Source: an uncultured Oscillospiraceae bacterium (GTDB lineage: Bacteria > Bacillota > Clostridia > Oscillospirales > Oscillospiraceae). From it: 48,901 bases of DNA. The notes under the pieces were generated by a model that was given only the letters and a program-made list of their open reading frames with translations, was not told where the DNA came from and searched no databases. The position numbers and the translations under genes were made by a program. The stretch spans positions 1 through 48,901 of the forward strand of contig CANRFN010000030.1 of the NCBI GenBank assembly GCA_947629915.1, read 5' to 3'. Positions 16,728 to 24,674 of the stretch are shown piece by piece (position 1 is the stretch's first letter; every line of letters starts with the position of its first letter).

Positions 16728-18743
16728 TTAGTTCTTGCCTGCGTCCGGCTTGGGCCTGTTTTTGGAGCCCGCCGGCCGGCCGCGCTTTTTGGGAATGGTC
16801 CGCTTCATCTGCCGCAGAATTTTGATCGCATGGGGGTCCTCTCCGGCGTTCACCAGATCCAGAAAGAGCGGAGGTGAGGAGGTGGGGACGCCCACTGCCT
16901 GGAGAACGGCGCCCCGCACGCCTGCGGTGTTGCCGTTGTAGGCGAGGAAGGGGTCTCTGTCTTTGCCGGTGAAGTAGGAGAACTTGACATCGTCCAGCCA
17001 TTGGAGCATGTCGTCTATGCAGATTTGGACTTCGAAGTCTTTCGCCTTCTCTTCCCGCTTCTCCTCGGGGTAGTCCTCCAGTTCTTTGGCGCGGATCTCG
17101 CCGTCCTTTTCGGCCTCAAAGGCGCGATACGCGGGCAGCAGAAGGGCCCGGACGATGTCTGAGAGGAATGCGGTAAAGAACCAGTTGGAGATGTCATCGA
17201 AGTCCGGCGGCGGACTGTTCAGCTGGGCGTGCATGGCGCTGAAGGCGGTGGTGAACAGGTTGTCTGTCAGGTAGATGGAGAGAGGGTAGTCGTCCGAGAT
17301 GGCCTGCAGGTCCATGGGCTCGGAGGAGGCCATGGCGATGTAGTTTCCCCGGCTGCGAAGGTACCGCACCTCATCCTGGTTGATGACGAGGTGATACCGC
17401 CCCTCCTCCGGGTGGTACTCCATCTGGAAGCACTGCCAGGCGTGGGGCTCCGGGGAGTAGAACTGGCCGCCGGCCTTGCACACCGCCCGGTAGAGGACCC
17501 GGAGAGCCTGCACTTCTGCGGTGATCTCATCCTCGTCTTCCGCCTGCTTCGGGTCTCTCGCCGGGTCCGGGATGGGCAGCGTGTCCTTTTCGCTGGAGTT
17601 CTGGATCTTGTCCAGCATAGCGCAGGCCTCCGGGTATGCCTGGTCCAGGCATTGCTGCATGAATTCCCGGCCCTTCTTTGCCTCCCGGGGGATGCAGTAC
17701 AGGGCGACACAGCCCCGCCTGTCCGGGTCCAGGGTGTCCGGACCGAAGAGCAGGACGTCCTCCTCCCGCACCGCCACCATGGGCTCCCGGGCGGTGATCG
17801 GGGTGCCGTGTCCCTGAAACAGATCCTCCTCGTGCCGGGCCAGCATGTCCTCATAGGCGAGGAAGGTGTTTTTCATATTGAGGAGCCACGGCATGTGGAT
17901 GATCTCTGCCGCGGCGAAGAACTCGGACTTCAGGGGAGAGGTCCCACCGATGAAACACTTCGGCTTCAGACCCATGTCCTCGAAGGAGCCCTGCGCAATC
18001 AGGGCAGCCCCTCTGTCCGGGGTGCCCTCGTAGAAGAATTCGTATGCCAATGGCAGGCAGGGATACGCACCCCCTGTCTCGCAGACGATGAGGGCGCTCC
18101 ACGCCTCGTCCTCCCAGAACAGATCCCGGGAGACGGGCTTGGCGGAGGCGTCCAGGTGGATGGTCGTATCCCGATGGGCGGACCGCTGCCGGCGCCTGGC
18201 CCAGCGCTGCATGAATGCATCGATCTGGTCGTCCTCGATCGCATTCACCCGCTCCTGGTACCACTCCTTCGTGTGGGGCCGGACGGAGAACACGATCTGG
18301 TCCTCCAGGGTAGAGTCCAGCCATTCCAGGTCCAGCCGATCCCCCAAGTTGTAGTACATGGCGAGATCCAGAAGGGCGTTGGCGGTCACCACACCGAAGA
18401 TGTCGATGAGGAGGTCGTAGAGGCCGGCCTTTGTGACAGCGCCGAGAAAAAGCGCAAAGTTCCCCACCTTTGCCCCTCTGATGTAGAACGGGGGAATGTT
18501 GTCCGGGTCCTTCTCAGACACCTCCCGGTAGTATCCACCGAACAAGAGGTGGTATATGCCGTTGGGGACCATCAGCCGGTTGTTGTCCTCGTCATAGAGG
18601 TCGCCCTCCGGGGGCAGCTTGCCGATGGTGGACCACTCCTCTTTCGCCCCGCCGCCTACCGTGCGGAGCACATGCTGGACCAGCTTGTCCTTGGTGATCC
18701 GGGAACCCTCGGGGATGGGCACTCTGAGATTCTCCATGTACAT
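16728..18743 (-). CDS. Array gene A2, transposase-like paralogue, 671 aa
   Basis: ATG 18743 (MYMENLRVPIP) with GAGGCGGTG upstream, 36 bp after A1. It keeps the first DDE-like Asp (IHLDASA) but not the second (FIGGTSPL). No long acidic insert after residue 165. The C-terminus is KKRGRPAGSKNRPK. It shares the FIGGTSPL-type second motif and a charged stretch before the last domain with A1, so A1 and A2 look like the closest pair. Otherwise it has the complete family core. Confidence 0.85.
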   Translation of the reverse strand: MYMENLRVPIPEGSRITKDKLVQHVLRTVGGGAKEEWSTIGKLPPEGDLYDEDNNRLMVPNGIYHLLFGGYYREVSEKDPDNIPPFYIRGAKVGNFALFLGAVTKAGLYDLLIDIFGVVTANALLDLAMYYNLGDRLDLEWLDSTLEDQIVFSVRPHTKEWYQERVNAIEDDQIDAFMQRWARRRQRSAHRDTTIHLDASAKPVSRDLFWEDEAWSALIVCETGGAYPCLPLAYEFFYEGTPDRGAALIAQGSFEDMGLKPKCFIGGTSPLKSEFFAAAEIIHMPWLLNMKNTFLAYEDMLARHEEDLFQGHGTPITAREPMVAVREEDVLLFGPDTLDPDRRGCVALYCIPREAKKGREFMQQCLDQAYPEACAMLDKIQNSSEKDTLPIPDPARDPKQAEDEDEITAEVQALRVLYRAVCKAGGQFYSPEPHAWQCFQMEYHPEEGRYHLVINQDEVRYLRSRGNYIAMASSEPMDLQAISDDYPLSIYLTDNLFTTAFSAMHAQLNSPPPDFDDISNWFFTAFLSDIVRALLLPAYRAFEAEKDGEIRAKELEDYPEEKREEKAKDFEVQICIDDMLQWLDDVKFSYFTGKDRDPFLAYNGNTAGVRGAVLQAVGVPTSSPPLFLDLVNAGEDPHAIKILRQMKRTIPKKRGRPAGSKNRPKPDAGKN

Positions 18744-18779
18744 TGGAATGCACCGCCTCGTATTATTTTGCCCTTCTGT

Positions 18780-20777
18780 TTAGTCCTTGCCACTGTCTTG
18801 CTTGTTTGGGGACCCCGCCGGCCCGCGCCGCTTTTTGGGGAAGGTGCGCTTCATCCGCCGCAGCCGCCGGACCTCCACCGGGTCCTCGGCGATGTTCACA
18901 AGATCGGAGAAGAGGGGGAGAGAGGTGAGAGGCACGCCGGCCGCCTTGAGCACGGCGCCCCGGACGCCGGCGGTATGGCCATCGTATCTGAGATCGCCAT
19001 CGAGGGTGAAACGGGCGAACTGGACGTCATCCAGCCACTGGAGCATCTTCCCGATGGCCACGGTGATCACCGGCTCGTCCCCTTCCTCTGCCTTTTCTTC
19101 CAGCTCCTCCTCGGTGTAGTCCTCCAGCTCCTGGGCGCGGATCTCGCCGTCTTTCTCGGCCTCGAACTGCCGGAACGCGGGCAGCAGCAGGGCGCGGACG
19201 ATGTCTGAGAGGAAGGCGGCGAAGAACCAGTTGGAGTACTCTGTGATGTCCGGGCCCTCGCAGTTCAGCTGCTCGTGCATGGCGCTGAATGGGACTTCAA
19301 ACAGGTCGCCGCCCAGAAAGTACGAGAGGGGATAGTCGTCCGAGATGGCCTGCAGGTCCATGGGCTCGGAGGAGGCCATGGTGAAGTAGCAGCCCCTGCA
19401 GCGGTAGTACCGGTAGCGGTCCTCGTTGATGACGCAGTGATACCGCTTCTCCTCCGGGTGATACACCAGTTCAAAGCAGTTCCAACAGTATGTGTCCGGA
19501 TCGTAGAAGAGGCCCCCGGCCTCGCACACAGCCCCGTAGAGCACATCCCGCGCCCGTTGTTCGGCGGTCCGCTGGGGTTCATCCTCATCGCCACTGTTCT
19601 TTGCATTTTCTTCTGCGGGGTCCGGAATGGGCAGCTTGCGCTTCTGTTTGGACTTCTGGAGCTTGTCCAGCACCCTACAGGCCTCCGAGTAGGCCTTGTC
19701 CATCTTCTCTGTCATGTAGGCGTGGCTCTTTAACGCCGCATCGGGGACGCAGTACAGGGAGACAACACCCCGCCTGTCTGGCTCTATGGTGTCCGGGCCA
19801 AAGAGGAGAACATCCTCCTCACGCACTGCCACCATGGGCTCCCGGGCGGTGATCGGGGTGCCGTGCCCCTGGCGGAGCTCCTCCTCATACCGCTCCATCA
19901 CGGTCTTGTATGCGAGGGTGCCGTTGTCCATCTCGTGCAGCCAGGGCAGCTGCATCGCCTCGCACAGGGGGAAGAAGACGTCTGTGAGGGGAGACGTCCC
20001 GCCGATCACCCGCTTGGGCTGCAGACCCAGACCCTGGAAGAAGTCCTTTACCTTCCGGTAGTCCGTGGGCACGGGATCGCTGTCCCGGGAGAGGTGGTAC
20101 GCCAGCGGCAGCCCCGGATAGTCTCCCCCCGTCTCACAGACGGTGAGGGCACTCCAATAATCGGACCCGATGTACCTGGTGGAGGCATCATAGTGGATGG
20201 CCGTGTCCCTGTGGGCATTCCGGCGCAGGGCGGACCAGCGCTCCATGAACGCCTCGATCTGTTCGTCCGTGATCGCCGCCACCCGATCCTCGTACCACTC
20301 CACCGAGTGGGGGCGGATGGAGAACACGATCTGGTCCTCCAGGTTGGCATCCAGCCGGGTGAGTTCCATCCGCGTGCTTTTGTTGTAGTACATGGCGATG
20401 TCTAGAAGGGCGTTGGCGGTGACGAGGCCAAAGGCATCGATGAGGGCGTCATAGAGGCCGGATTTGGAGACCGCCCCGAGAAAGAGGGCAAACGGGCCGA
20501 TCCTTGCGCCGTGACTGAAAAACGGAGGATAGTTGTCCGGGTCCCTGTCCACCACGTCATAGCGGTAGAAGGCGCTGAACCAGATGCGGTACAGGCTGTT
20601 GGGGATCATCAAGAGATTGTTGTCCTCATCGTACTCATCGCCGTCTGGGGGCAGTTTTCCAATCGTGGTCCACTCTATTTTGCGGGTTCGGATGTTGTGG
20701 AGCTGGTGCTGGACCAGCCGGTCCTTTGTGACCCGGGACTCCTCGGGGATGGGGACTCTGAAATGCTCCATATTCAT
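18780..20777 (-). CDS. Array gene A1, transposase-like paralogue nearest the promoter, 665 aa
   Basis: ATG 20777 (MNMEHFRVPIP), AGAGGTGA upstream. Residues 36-60 hold WTTIGKLPPDG and LMIPNSLYR; 94-130 the LFLGAVSKSGLYD/TANALLDIAMYYN block; Asp197 lies in IHYDAST, the first DDE-like position; 258-264 VIGGTSP lacks the second Asp. EPMDLQAISD is at 471-480 and SDIVRALLLP at 524-533. The C-terminal AT-hook core is damaged (KKRRGPAGSPNK). It is preceded by a promoter and a structured leader of about 100 bases. Whether it acts as DNA-binding protein, regulator or structural part is unknown. Confidence 0.85.
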   Translation of the reverse strand: MNMEHFRVPIPEESRVTKDRLVQHQLHNIRTRKIEWTTIGKLPPDGDEYDEDNNLLMIPNSLYRIWFSAFYRYDVVDRDPDNYPPFFSHGARIGPFALFLGAVSKSGLYDALIDAFGLVTANALLDIAMYYNKSTRMELTRLDANLEDQIVFSIRPHSVEWYEDRVAAITDEQIEAFMERWSALRRNAHRDTAIHYDASTRYIGSDYWSALTVCETGGDYPGLPLAYHLSRDSDPVPTDYRKVKDFFQGLGLQPKRVIGGTSPLTDVFFPLCEAMQLPWLHEMDNGTLAYKTVMERYEEELRQGHGTPITAREPMVAVREEDVLLFGPDTIEPDRRGVVSLYCVPDAALKSHAYMTEKMDKAYSEACRVLDKLQKSKQKRKLPIPDPAEENAKNSGDEDEPQRTAEQRARDVLYGAVCEAGGLFYDPDTYCWNCFELVYHPEEKRYHCVINEDRYRYYRCRGCYFTMASSEPMDLQAISDDYPLSYFLGGDLFEVPFSAMHEQLNCEGPDITEYSNWFFAAFLSDIVRALLLPAFRQFEAEKDGEIRAQELEDYTEEELEEKAEEGDEPVITVAIGKMLQWLDDVQFARFTLDGDLRYDGHTAGVRGAVLKAAGVPLTSLPLFSDLVNIAEDPVEVRRLRRMKRTFPKKRRGPAGSPNKQDSGKD

Positions 20778-20810
20778 TGCGGTTCACCTCTGGCGTTGTT
20801 CGCGGGGGTC

Positions 20811-20866
20811 CAGGTGCGGTGGTTCTCCGATTGTACGGACACAGTACTGGGGAGAACCTCTCCTGG
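20811..20866 (-). promoter_or_regulatory. Structured leader of the array transcript
   Basis: GGTTCTCC (20821-20828) pairs with GGAGAACC (20851-20858), and CCAGG (20811-20815) pairs with CCTGG (20862-20866). The fold sits between the predicted start site (about 20878) and the A1 start codon. Confidence 0.5.
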
Positions 20867-20884
20867 GGAAGTCTGGTTTGCTGC

Positions 20885-20913
20885 ATTATAGCACATGCTG
20901 CAGCCGTTGAAAA
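20885..20913 (-). promoter_or_regulatory. Array promoter with extended -10
   Basis: Minus strand: TTTTCA (20908-20913), 17-bp spacer, TATAAT (20885-20890), preceded by TGC (extended -10). It directly follows the terminator of the flavodoxin gene, whose T tract overlaps the -35 region. Confidence 0.7.
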
Positions 20914-20916
20914 CAA

Positions 20917-20965
20917 GATCTGCCACGCAGAGAGGCGGTTTTCCAACGTTTCTGCGCGGCAGATC
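20917..20965 (-). terminator. Terminator of the 21.0-kb flavodoxin gene
   Basis: Bases 20917-20931 pair with 20951-20965 (15 bp, one mismatch) around a 19-base loop, followed on the minus strand by TTGTTTT. It insulates the array from upstream transcription. Confidence 0.7.
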
Positions 20966-21014
20966 GGGATAGGCGAGGCCCCTGACTCGGTGATGTGGCC
21001 TTCCCAGAGGACGC

Positions 21015-21497
21015 TCAGGACTCCAGAGCCTTGTAGAAGGCGGTGAGGGCGGCCTCATTCGCCTCGGACGGCTTGTCCTTGGGGCTCACCAGGTGGCAGG
21101 TTGGCACATCCCCGGAGGCGCCGGCAAGGGCCTTCAGCTGGGTGAACGCCTTCTCCGCGCTGCCGCCCCCGCTGCAGGCCAACAGTGCCAGGCGCTTGCT
21201 AGAAACCTGGACGTGGTTCAGGTACGTGCGGAGAGGCGGGGCAAAGGTGCCGGCCCAGATGGGGGTGGCCAGGATGATGCGCTCATACTGGGCGATGTTC
21301 CGGGAGTACGGCTCCAGCTCCGGTGCGTCCCCGAACACCGCGCTCTTCCCGCCCCAGAAGTACTTGGGGAATCCGCTGCTGGGATAGGGCTTCTCCGGGA
21401 CCAGCTTTAGGGTGTCTGCGTGGAGATGGGCCGCAACCTGCTCCACCGCCCACTGGGTGTTGCCCTCCAGGGAGAAATAGACGATCAATGTCTTCAT
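21015..21497 (-). CDS. Flavodoxin, 160 aa
   Basis: The start MKTLIVYFSLEGNTQWAVEQ is the FMN phosphate-binding loop of flavodoxins (S-x-x-GNT). ATPIWAGTFAPPLRTYL and LLACSGGGS are the later flavin-binding segments. ATG 21497 has AGGAGG seven bases upstream; the frame extends further upstream without a better start. It is a soluble one- or two-electron carrier or NAD(P)H-dependent reductase of the flavodoxin_4 type. It sits close to a Fic gene and a DUF4405 membrane cytochrome-like protein, all on the minus strand, and ends at a strong terminator. Confidence 0.9.
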   Translation of the reverse strand: MKTLIVYFSLEGNTQWAVEQVAAHLHADTLKLVPEKPYPSSGFPKYFWGGKSAVFGDAPELEPYSRNIAQYERIILATPIWAGTFAPPLRTYLNHVQVSSKRLALLACSGGGSAEKAFTQLKALAGASGDVPTCHLVSPKDKPSEANEAALTAFYKALES

Positions 21498-21573
21498 AAG
21501 GAACCTCCTATGGGAATGCACGCGTATTTCGGCTGCGCGCAAAAGAGATTTTGAATTGTGCCTGTTTTGCTGC

Positions 21574-22506
21574 TTATTTGCCCTGCGGCTCTTCGCGGTT
21601 TCGCCGGCCGTATACATGTCTTGTGCAGTATGCCAGGAAGGGGGAGACGTCCAGCACCCCGCTGATTTTGGCGTTGTTCTCGATCAGGGTGAAGGAACTG
21701 TAGTAGGCGGCGCGGGTGCGGTTGATGCATGCGGAGAGGGGAGGGGACAGGGCGGAGGGATAGCCCTGCTGTACTAGATACCATAGGTGGAGCAGCCGCG
21801 CCATCCTGCCGTTGCCATCGAAATAGGGGTGGAGATAGGCGAGGTAGAAGTGGAGCAGTGCGGCTTTGGAGAGGTCGTCCATGGGGCCATTGGCATTGCT
21901 GAAGGCCACCAGACTGTCCATGTGCGCCGGGAGCCTGTCCCAGGGGATGCCGGTGTGCTCCACCTGTGCCCCCACGATGTACACCGCATCGTGCCGGTAT
22001 CGGTTTCCCGGCAGCAGCCTGTCTTGGTCCGAGAGAAACGGGGCAATGGCGGTCTCATAGAGGCGGAAGAGGTTCTCCTCTGTGATGGCGTGAGCGCGGT
22101 CTGCGATGAAGTCCAGGGCTTTCTGCATGCCGCAGATGCGCTCTTCCTCTGCGTTGCAGGGGGCGTTGCCGGCCAGGACCCTTAGGACGCTGTCCCGGGA
22201 GCAGGGGATGCTCTCGATGGCGAAGGTGTTGAGGATCTCCTCCTCCATGGCCTGGAGACTGTATGGCTGGGAGCAGTCCCGGGGTGCCCGAAGTGCCTCC
22301 AATGCAGATGCGGGAACCGCCGCCGCATGGTCCAGATAGACCAGGTTTTCCCCGTGGACGTCCTGGAGGTGCACAGTCCGATAGACATCGCTTTTCAGCC
22401 AGGAGAGGAACGCCTGCAGGTCCGCCTGGGGATATTTTGCCCGCAGCTTCCGCAGATTCATCCCATACTTGTCTGACAGCATTTGTGCAAACAAAGCGGT
22501 ATCCAT
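21574..22506 (-). CDS. Fic-domain protein (AMP transferase family), 310 aa
   Basis: The Fic motif HPYFDGNGRMAR is complete, with the catalytic His and the anion-binding GNGR. Fic proteins usually move AMP from ATP to a hydroxyl on a target protein. Upstream, TFAIESI at about residue 95 fits the class II inhibitory helix pattern (S/T-x-x-x-E), so activity is probably autoinhibited through its glutamate. ATG 22506 with AAGGAGG upstream is used rather than upstream in-frame codons. A good promoter (22568-22596) and an inverted repeat 35 bp further upstream precede it. Stress or defence function is inference. Confidence 0.88.
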   Translation of the reverse strand: MDTALFAQMLSDKYGMNLRKLRAKYPQADLQAFLSWLKSDVYRTVHLQDVHGENLVYLDHAAAVPASALEALRAPRDCSQPYSLQAMEEEILNTFAIESIPCSRDSVLRVLAGNAPCNAEEERICGMQKALDFIADRAHAITEENLFRLYETAIAPFLSDQDRLLPGNRYRHDAVYIVGAQVEHTGIPWDRLPAHMDSLVAFSNANGPMDDLSKAALLHFYLAYLHPYFDGNGRMARLLHLWYLVQQGYPSALSPPLSACINRTRAAYYSSFTLIENNAKISGVLDVSPFLAYCTRHVYGRRNREEPQGK

Positions 22507-22567
22507 GCCGCACCTCCTTCTACGTTCCATTGAGCTCAACCATGGTTTCCTGAGCCCTACAGGTAGC

Positions 22568-22596
22568 AGTATACCCTGGGATAAGATGGATTGCAA
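22568..22596 (-). promoter_or_regulatory. Promoter of the Fic gene
   Basis: TTGCAA (22591-22596), 17-bp spacer, TATACT (22568-22573) on the minus strand. 24 of 29 positions equal the promoter at 40618-40646. Confidence 0.75.
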
Positions 22597-22617
22597 CGGT
22601 GCATTTCTCAGGGGGCG

Positions 22618-22647
22618 CTGATACCAACTGGTATCAGTTTGTATCAG
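22618..22647. promoter_or_regulatory. Inverted repeat with a third half-site upstream of the Fic promoter
   Basis: CTGATACC-AACT-GGTATCAG (22618-22637) is a perfect 8+8 inverted repeat, and GTATCAG recurs at 22641-22647. It is centred about 66 bp upstream of the predicted Fic start site, suiting an activator. It overlaps the 3' end of the DUF4405 coding sequence. Confidence 0.5.
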
Positions 22648-23326
22648 CCGGACGGCGCTCCTGGTTTGGCAGACGCAGAGTTCGCAGTCCTCTGGAGAGG
22701 GCCGCGCCGATGCAGGCGAAGAGGCACATCATGGCGGCGTAGTCTGCCAAGAAGTGCAGGCGGGACGCATCGGGATCGAAGAAGACGAACTGAGAGTGCA
22801 GGAAGAGATGGGAACCCAGATCCCTCCGAACAAAGGCATAGACGCCGTACAGGGACACCGCGAGGGCGAGGATCGTCAGGAAAGGGAAGCCGTGCTTTGC
22901 CTTCCCGTTTCTCTTGGCTGGGTGTGCCCCGGCGTGGTTCCCAATGTGGAGGGACAGGAGGACAAAGCCCCAGTGGGAGAGAAGCAGGTGTGTGGTCCGG
23001 GCGACAGACATGCCGCCGAGGCCGGAGAGGTGGAAGATGTGCTTGGAGAGCAGAATCCCGGAGACCGGCTGCAGCACCATGATGAGGAGCAGGAGGATAT
23101 TGATAGCAGTGAGGTACGCCCGCAGCGGGGTGTACTGACCCCGGAACAGGGATTTCAGCCAGGCGATGTTCAGAGCGTGGTGCAGCACAAAGAGCAGGAA
23201 CATGGCAATGCCCAGCCACTCGTGGGCGGTCTCTCCGATGAGGGAGTACGCCATGAGCAGGGGGAGGAGTACCATCATCCCCGTGTCCACCATTACCTTG
23301 ATGACCTTCCTGGACTTCATCTGCAT
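22634..23326 (-). CDS. DUF4405 / cytochrome b561-like membrane protein, 230 aa
   Basis: Five hydrophobic helices carry histidines typical of heme-binding b-type cytochromes: HEWLG, HHALN, THLLLSHW and LHIGNH. The DUF4405 family has been linked to flavinylation-associated extracellular electron transfer in Firmicutes and archaea; a flavodoxin gene lies 1.1 kb downstream. ATG 23326 (AGAGG close by) is chosen; the ATG two codons later is possible. The long open frame upstream of it runs into repeat DNA and is not coding. Promoter at 23346-23374. The heme role is inferred from histidine placement. Confidence 0.75.
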   Translation of the reverse strand: MQMKSRKVIKVMVDTGMMVLLPLLMAYSLIGETAHEWLGIAMFLLFVLHHALNIAWLKSLFRGQYTPLRAYLTAINILLLLIMVLQPVSGILLSKHIFHLSGLGGMSVARTTHLLLSHWGFVLLSLHIGNHAGAHPAKRNGKAKHGFPFLTILALAVSLYGVYAFVRRDLGSHLFLHSQFVFFDPDASRLHFLADYAAMMCLFACIGAALSRGLRTLRLPNQERRPADTN

Positions 23327-23345
23327 CCATCCTCTCTGTGCTATG

Positions 23346-23374
23346 AGAATACGCCTTTTCCAGTGGGAATGCAA
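23346..23374 (-). promoter_or_regulatory. Promoter of the DUF4405 gene
   Basis: TTGCAT (23369-23374), 17-bp spacer and TATTCT (23346-23351) on the minus strand, only 20 bases upstream of the start codon. Confidence 0.65.
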
Positions 23375-24458
23375 TCGCATCCCGGGAAAGGCGCGGAAGA
23401 CAAAGGGGAGAGAAGCGAGCCGAACGAGGTGAGTCTCCGGCCAAAACAACATCCGGCATGAAATCAGCCGATAGGACACTTGGCGCATCGCCGGGACTGC
23501 GGCGTCCACCTTCTGAGAGGCGGTTACAAGCGGACTGATCCGGGTGCAAGCCTGCACCGAAAGAACATCCAGCAACCCAATAACACAGAGATCGCCGTAC
23601 AGGAGCACTCCTGGACGGCGGTTTTGCTTGGATAGCGGTTGTGGATGGCTCTTGATTCGTGCAGAACGGATTGTCGATGAGACAGGGAAGGGGGCAGGAG
23701 AGCGCAAAAAGACCCTGACAAAAAAGTATACTTTTTTGTCAGGGTGGCGCAGCGGCAGGACGATGGTAAGGATATCACCCGAAAGTGGCCTCGTCAAGGG
23801 AATTTTAGCAAAAAAGTGCCAGTTTTTTTGGCAGAGGAAATGCTATAAAATCCCAGAAATGGCAACGCTGGTGCCTGACAAAAAAGTATAGGTTTTTGTC
23901 AGGCGGGGATGCGAGAAAGGTGCCGCTGATCTTCCCAAATCCCCGAGGTAGATGCAGCCGCTGCTGAACAACTCGTGTCCAGCAACGGAAATACAAAGGC
24001 CTGAGATGGAACGAAGTGTGCAAAAGAGAGCACGTCAGAGCGCTGCCACGCGGAGGAATTTGGCTTTCTTGAGCGATATCCGGCGTGTGTTGCGAATTTC
24101 CAGTTGGATAAAGGTGCAGAGGGCCATGGTTTTTGGCTGCATTTCCCAGCAATCACAGGGAGCTGCTAGCATTCATTTCCGCGAGGAGAATCAATGGAGG
24201 GGTTTTTATAGGGAAGAAACACATTTTTGTCCCTGCTTCTCTGCGTGGCCAGGCTGCTAAGTTTGACTTCCGGCGTACGTAGAGACGCAGAAGGTTGCCG
24301 ACACGGAACTGGCAGCTGAACAGGAAGCGTGTGCGGTTCCACAGGAACGCATGCAAGAAATGGCTGCGGAGCACAGCTGGATCCAGACTGGAATCAGGAT
24401 AGTCCACGCACTCAAATGGAACAGAATGGAAAATGATACATTTGACTACACTTTATCC
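23375..24458. other. Long intergenic region without supported genes
   Basis: About 1.1 kb with lower GC and no frame that has a good start, ribosome site and family resemblance. It holds an imperfect 28-bp hairpin near 23593-23620 followed by GTTTTGCTTGG, and the palindrome-bounded unit at 23714-23903. The stretch 24000-24450 shows nothing I can name. Confidence 0.6.
23714..23903. mobile_element. MITE-like 190-bp unit bounded by palindromic ends
   Basis: The left end is a perfect 32-bp palindrome (23713-23744: CCCTGACAAAAAAGTA plus its complement). The right end is a near-perfect one (23873-23904, 12-bp stem). Read inward the ends match at 16 of 18 positions (CCTGACAAAAAAGTATAC versus CCTGACAAAAACCTATAC). 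A third related AAAAAAGT hairpin lies at 23808-23832. No coding capacity and no clear target duplication. It could also be a set of terminator-like or regulatory hairpins. Confidence 0.45.
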
Positions 24459-24487
24459 TTGACTTTGCCTTTGAAGGTTGCTACCAT
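24459..24487 (+). promoter_or_regulatory. Possible promoter of the giant surface protein gene
   Basis: TTGACT (24459-24464), 17-bp spacer, TACCAT (24482-24487), about 190 bases upstream of the start codon. Confidence 0.4.
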
Positions 24488-24674
24488 CCGAACGGAAGCG
24501 GAACGCTTTCTTTGGGTGAGCCTGGTGCAATATGGCCGGGATATATTCACCTTGAGGAAAGGATGCCCTGGTTGCTTTTACAGATCCCGGACAGAACAGC
24601 AGCTCTGACCTTCTGCTGAAAATCAGAATGTCCGGTGGGAACTTTGAGAAAATACTTTGAGAGGAGTGCTTATT

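Larger units (their letters stand above)
8138..20777 (-). repeat. Tandem array of six paralogous transposase-like genes (A1-A6)
   Basis: Six genes of one family lie head to tail on the minus strand. Gaps in transcription order are 36, 21, 22, 23 and 5 bp. All share ME-LRVPIP at the start, a W-T-IGKLP motif, LMIPNGxYR, DPDNxPPF, ALFLGAVxxSGLYD, TANALLDIAM, a CETGG-YPGLPLAY block, HGTPITA, EPMDLQ, FSAMHAQLN and DIVRALLLP. Four end in RGRP(K/A)GSK. One promoter precedes A1. No terminal inverted repeats separate the units, so this is gene amplification rather than six separate insertions. The motif order matches IS4/IS1634-type DDE transposases, but most catalytic residues are replaced. Confidence 0.9.

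Noticed and set aside
17229..19208. Plus-strand frames spanning array gene junctions
   Set aside because: They cross gene boundaries on the other strand and consist of biased composition typical of antisense frames.
8138..20777. Array as six independent IS insertions
   Set aside because: No inverted repeats or target duplications between copies, gaps of only 5-36 bp, and coupled ribosome sites.
22618..22637. Terminator of the DUF4405 gene
   Set aside because: The inverted repeat lies partly inside the gene and lacks a T tract; an operator fits better.
23713..23744. dif/XerCD recombination site
   Set aside because: The palindrome lacks the 11-6-11 arm structure and sequence of Firmicutes dif sites.
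24153..24407. Small minus-strand gene in the 24-kb gap
   Set aside because: No ribosome site, no recognisable motif and composition unlike neighbours' coding sequence.
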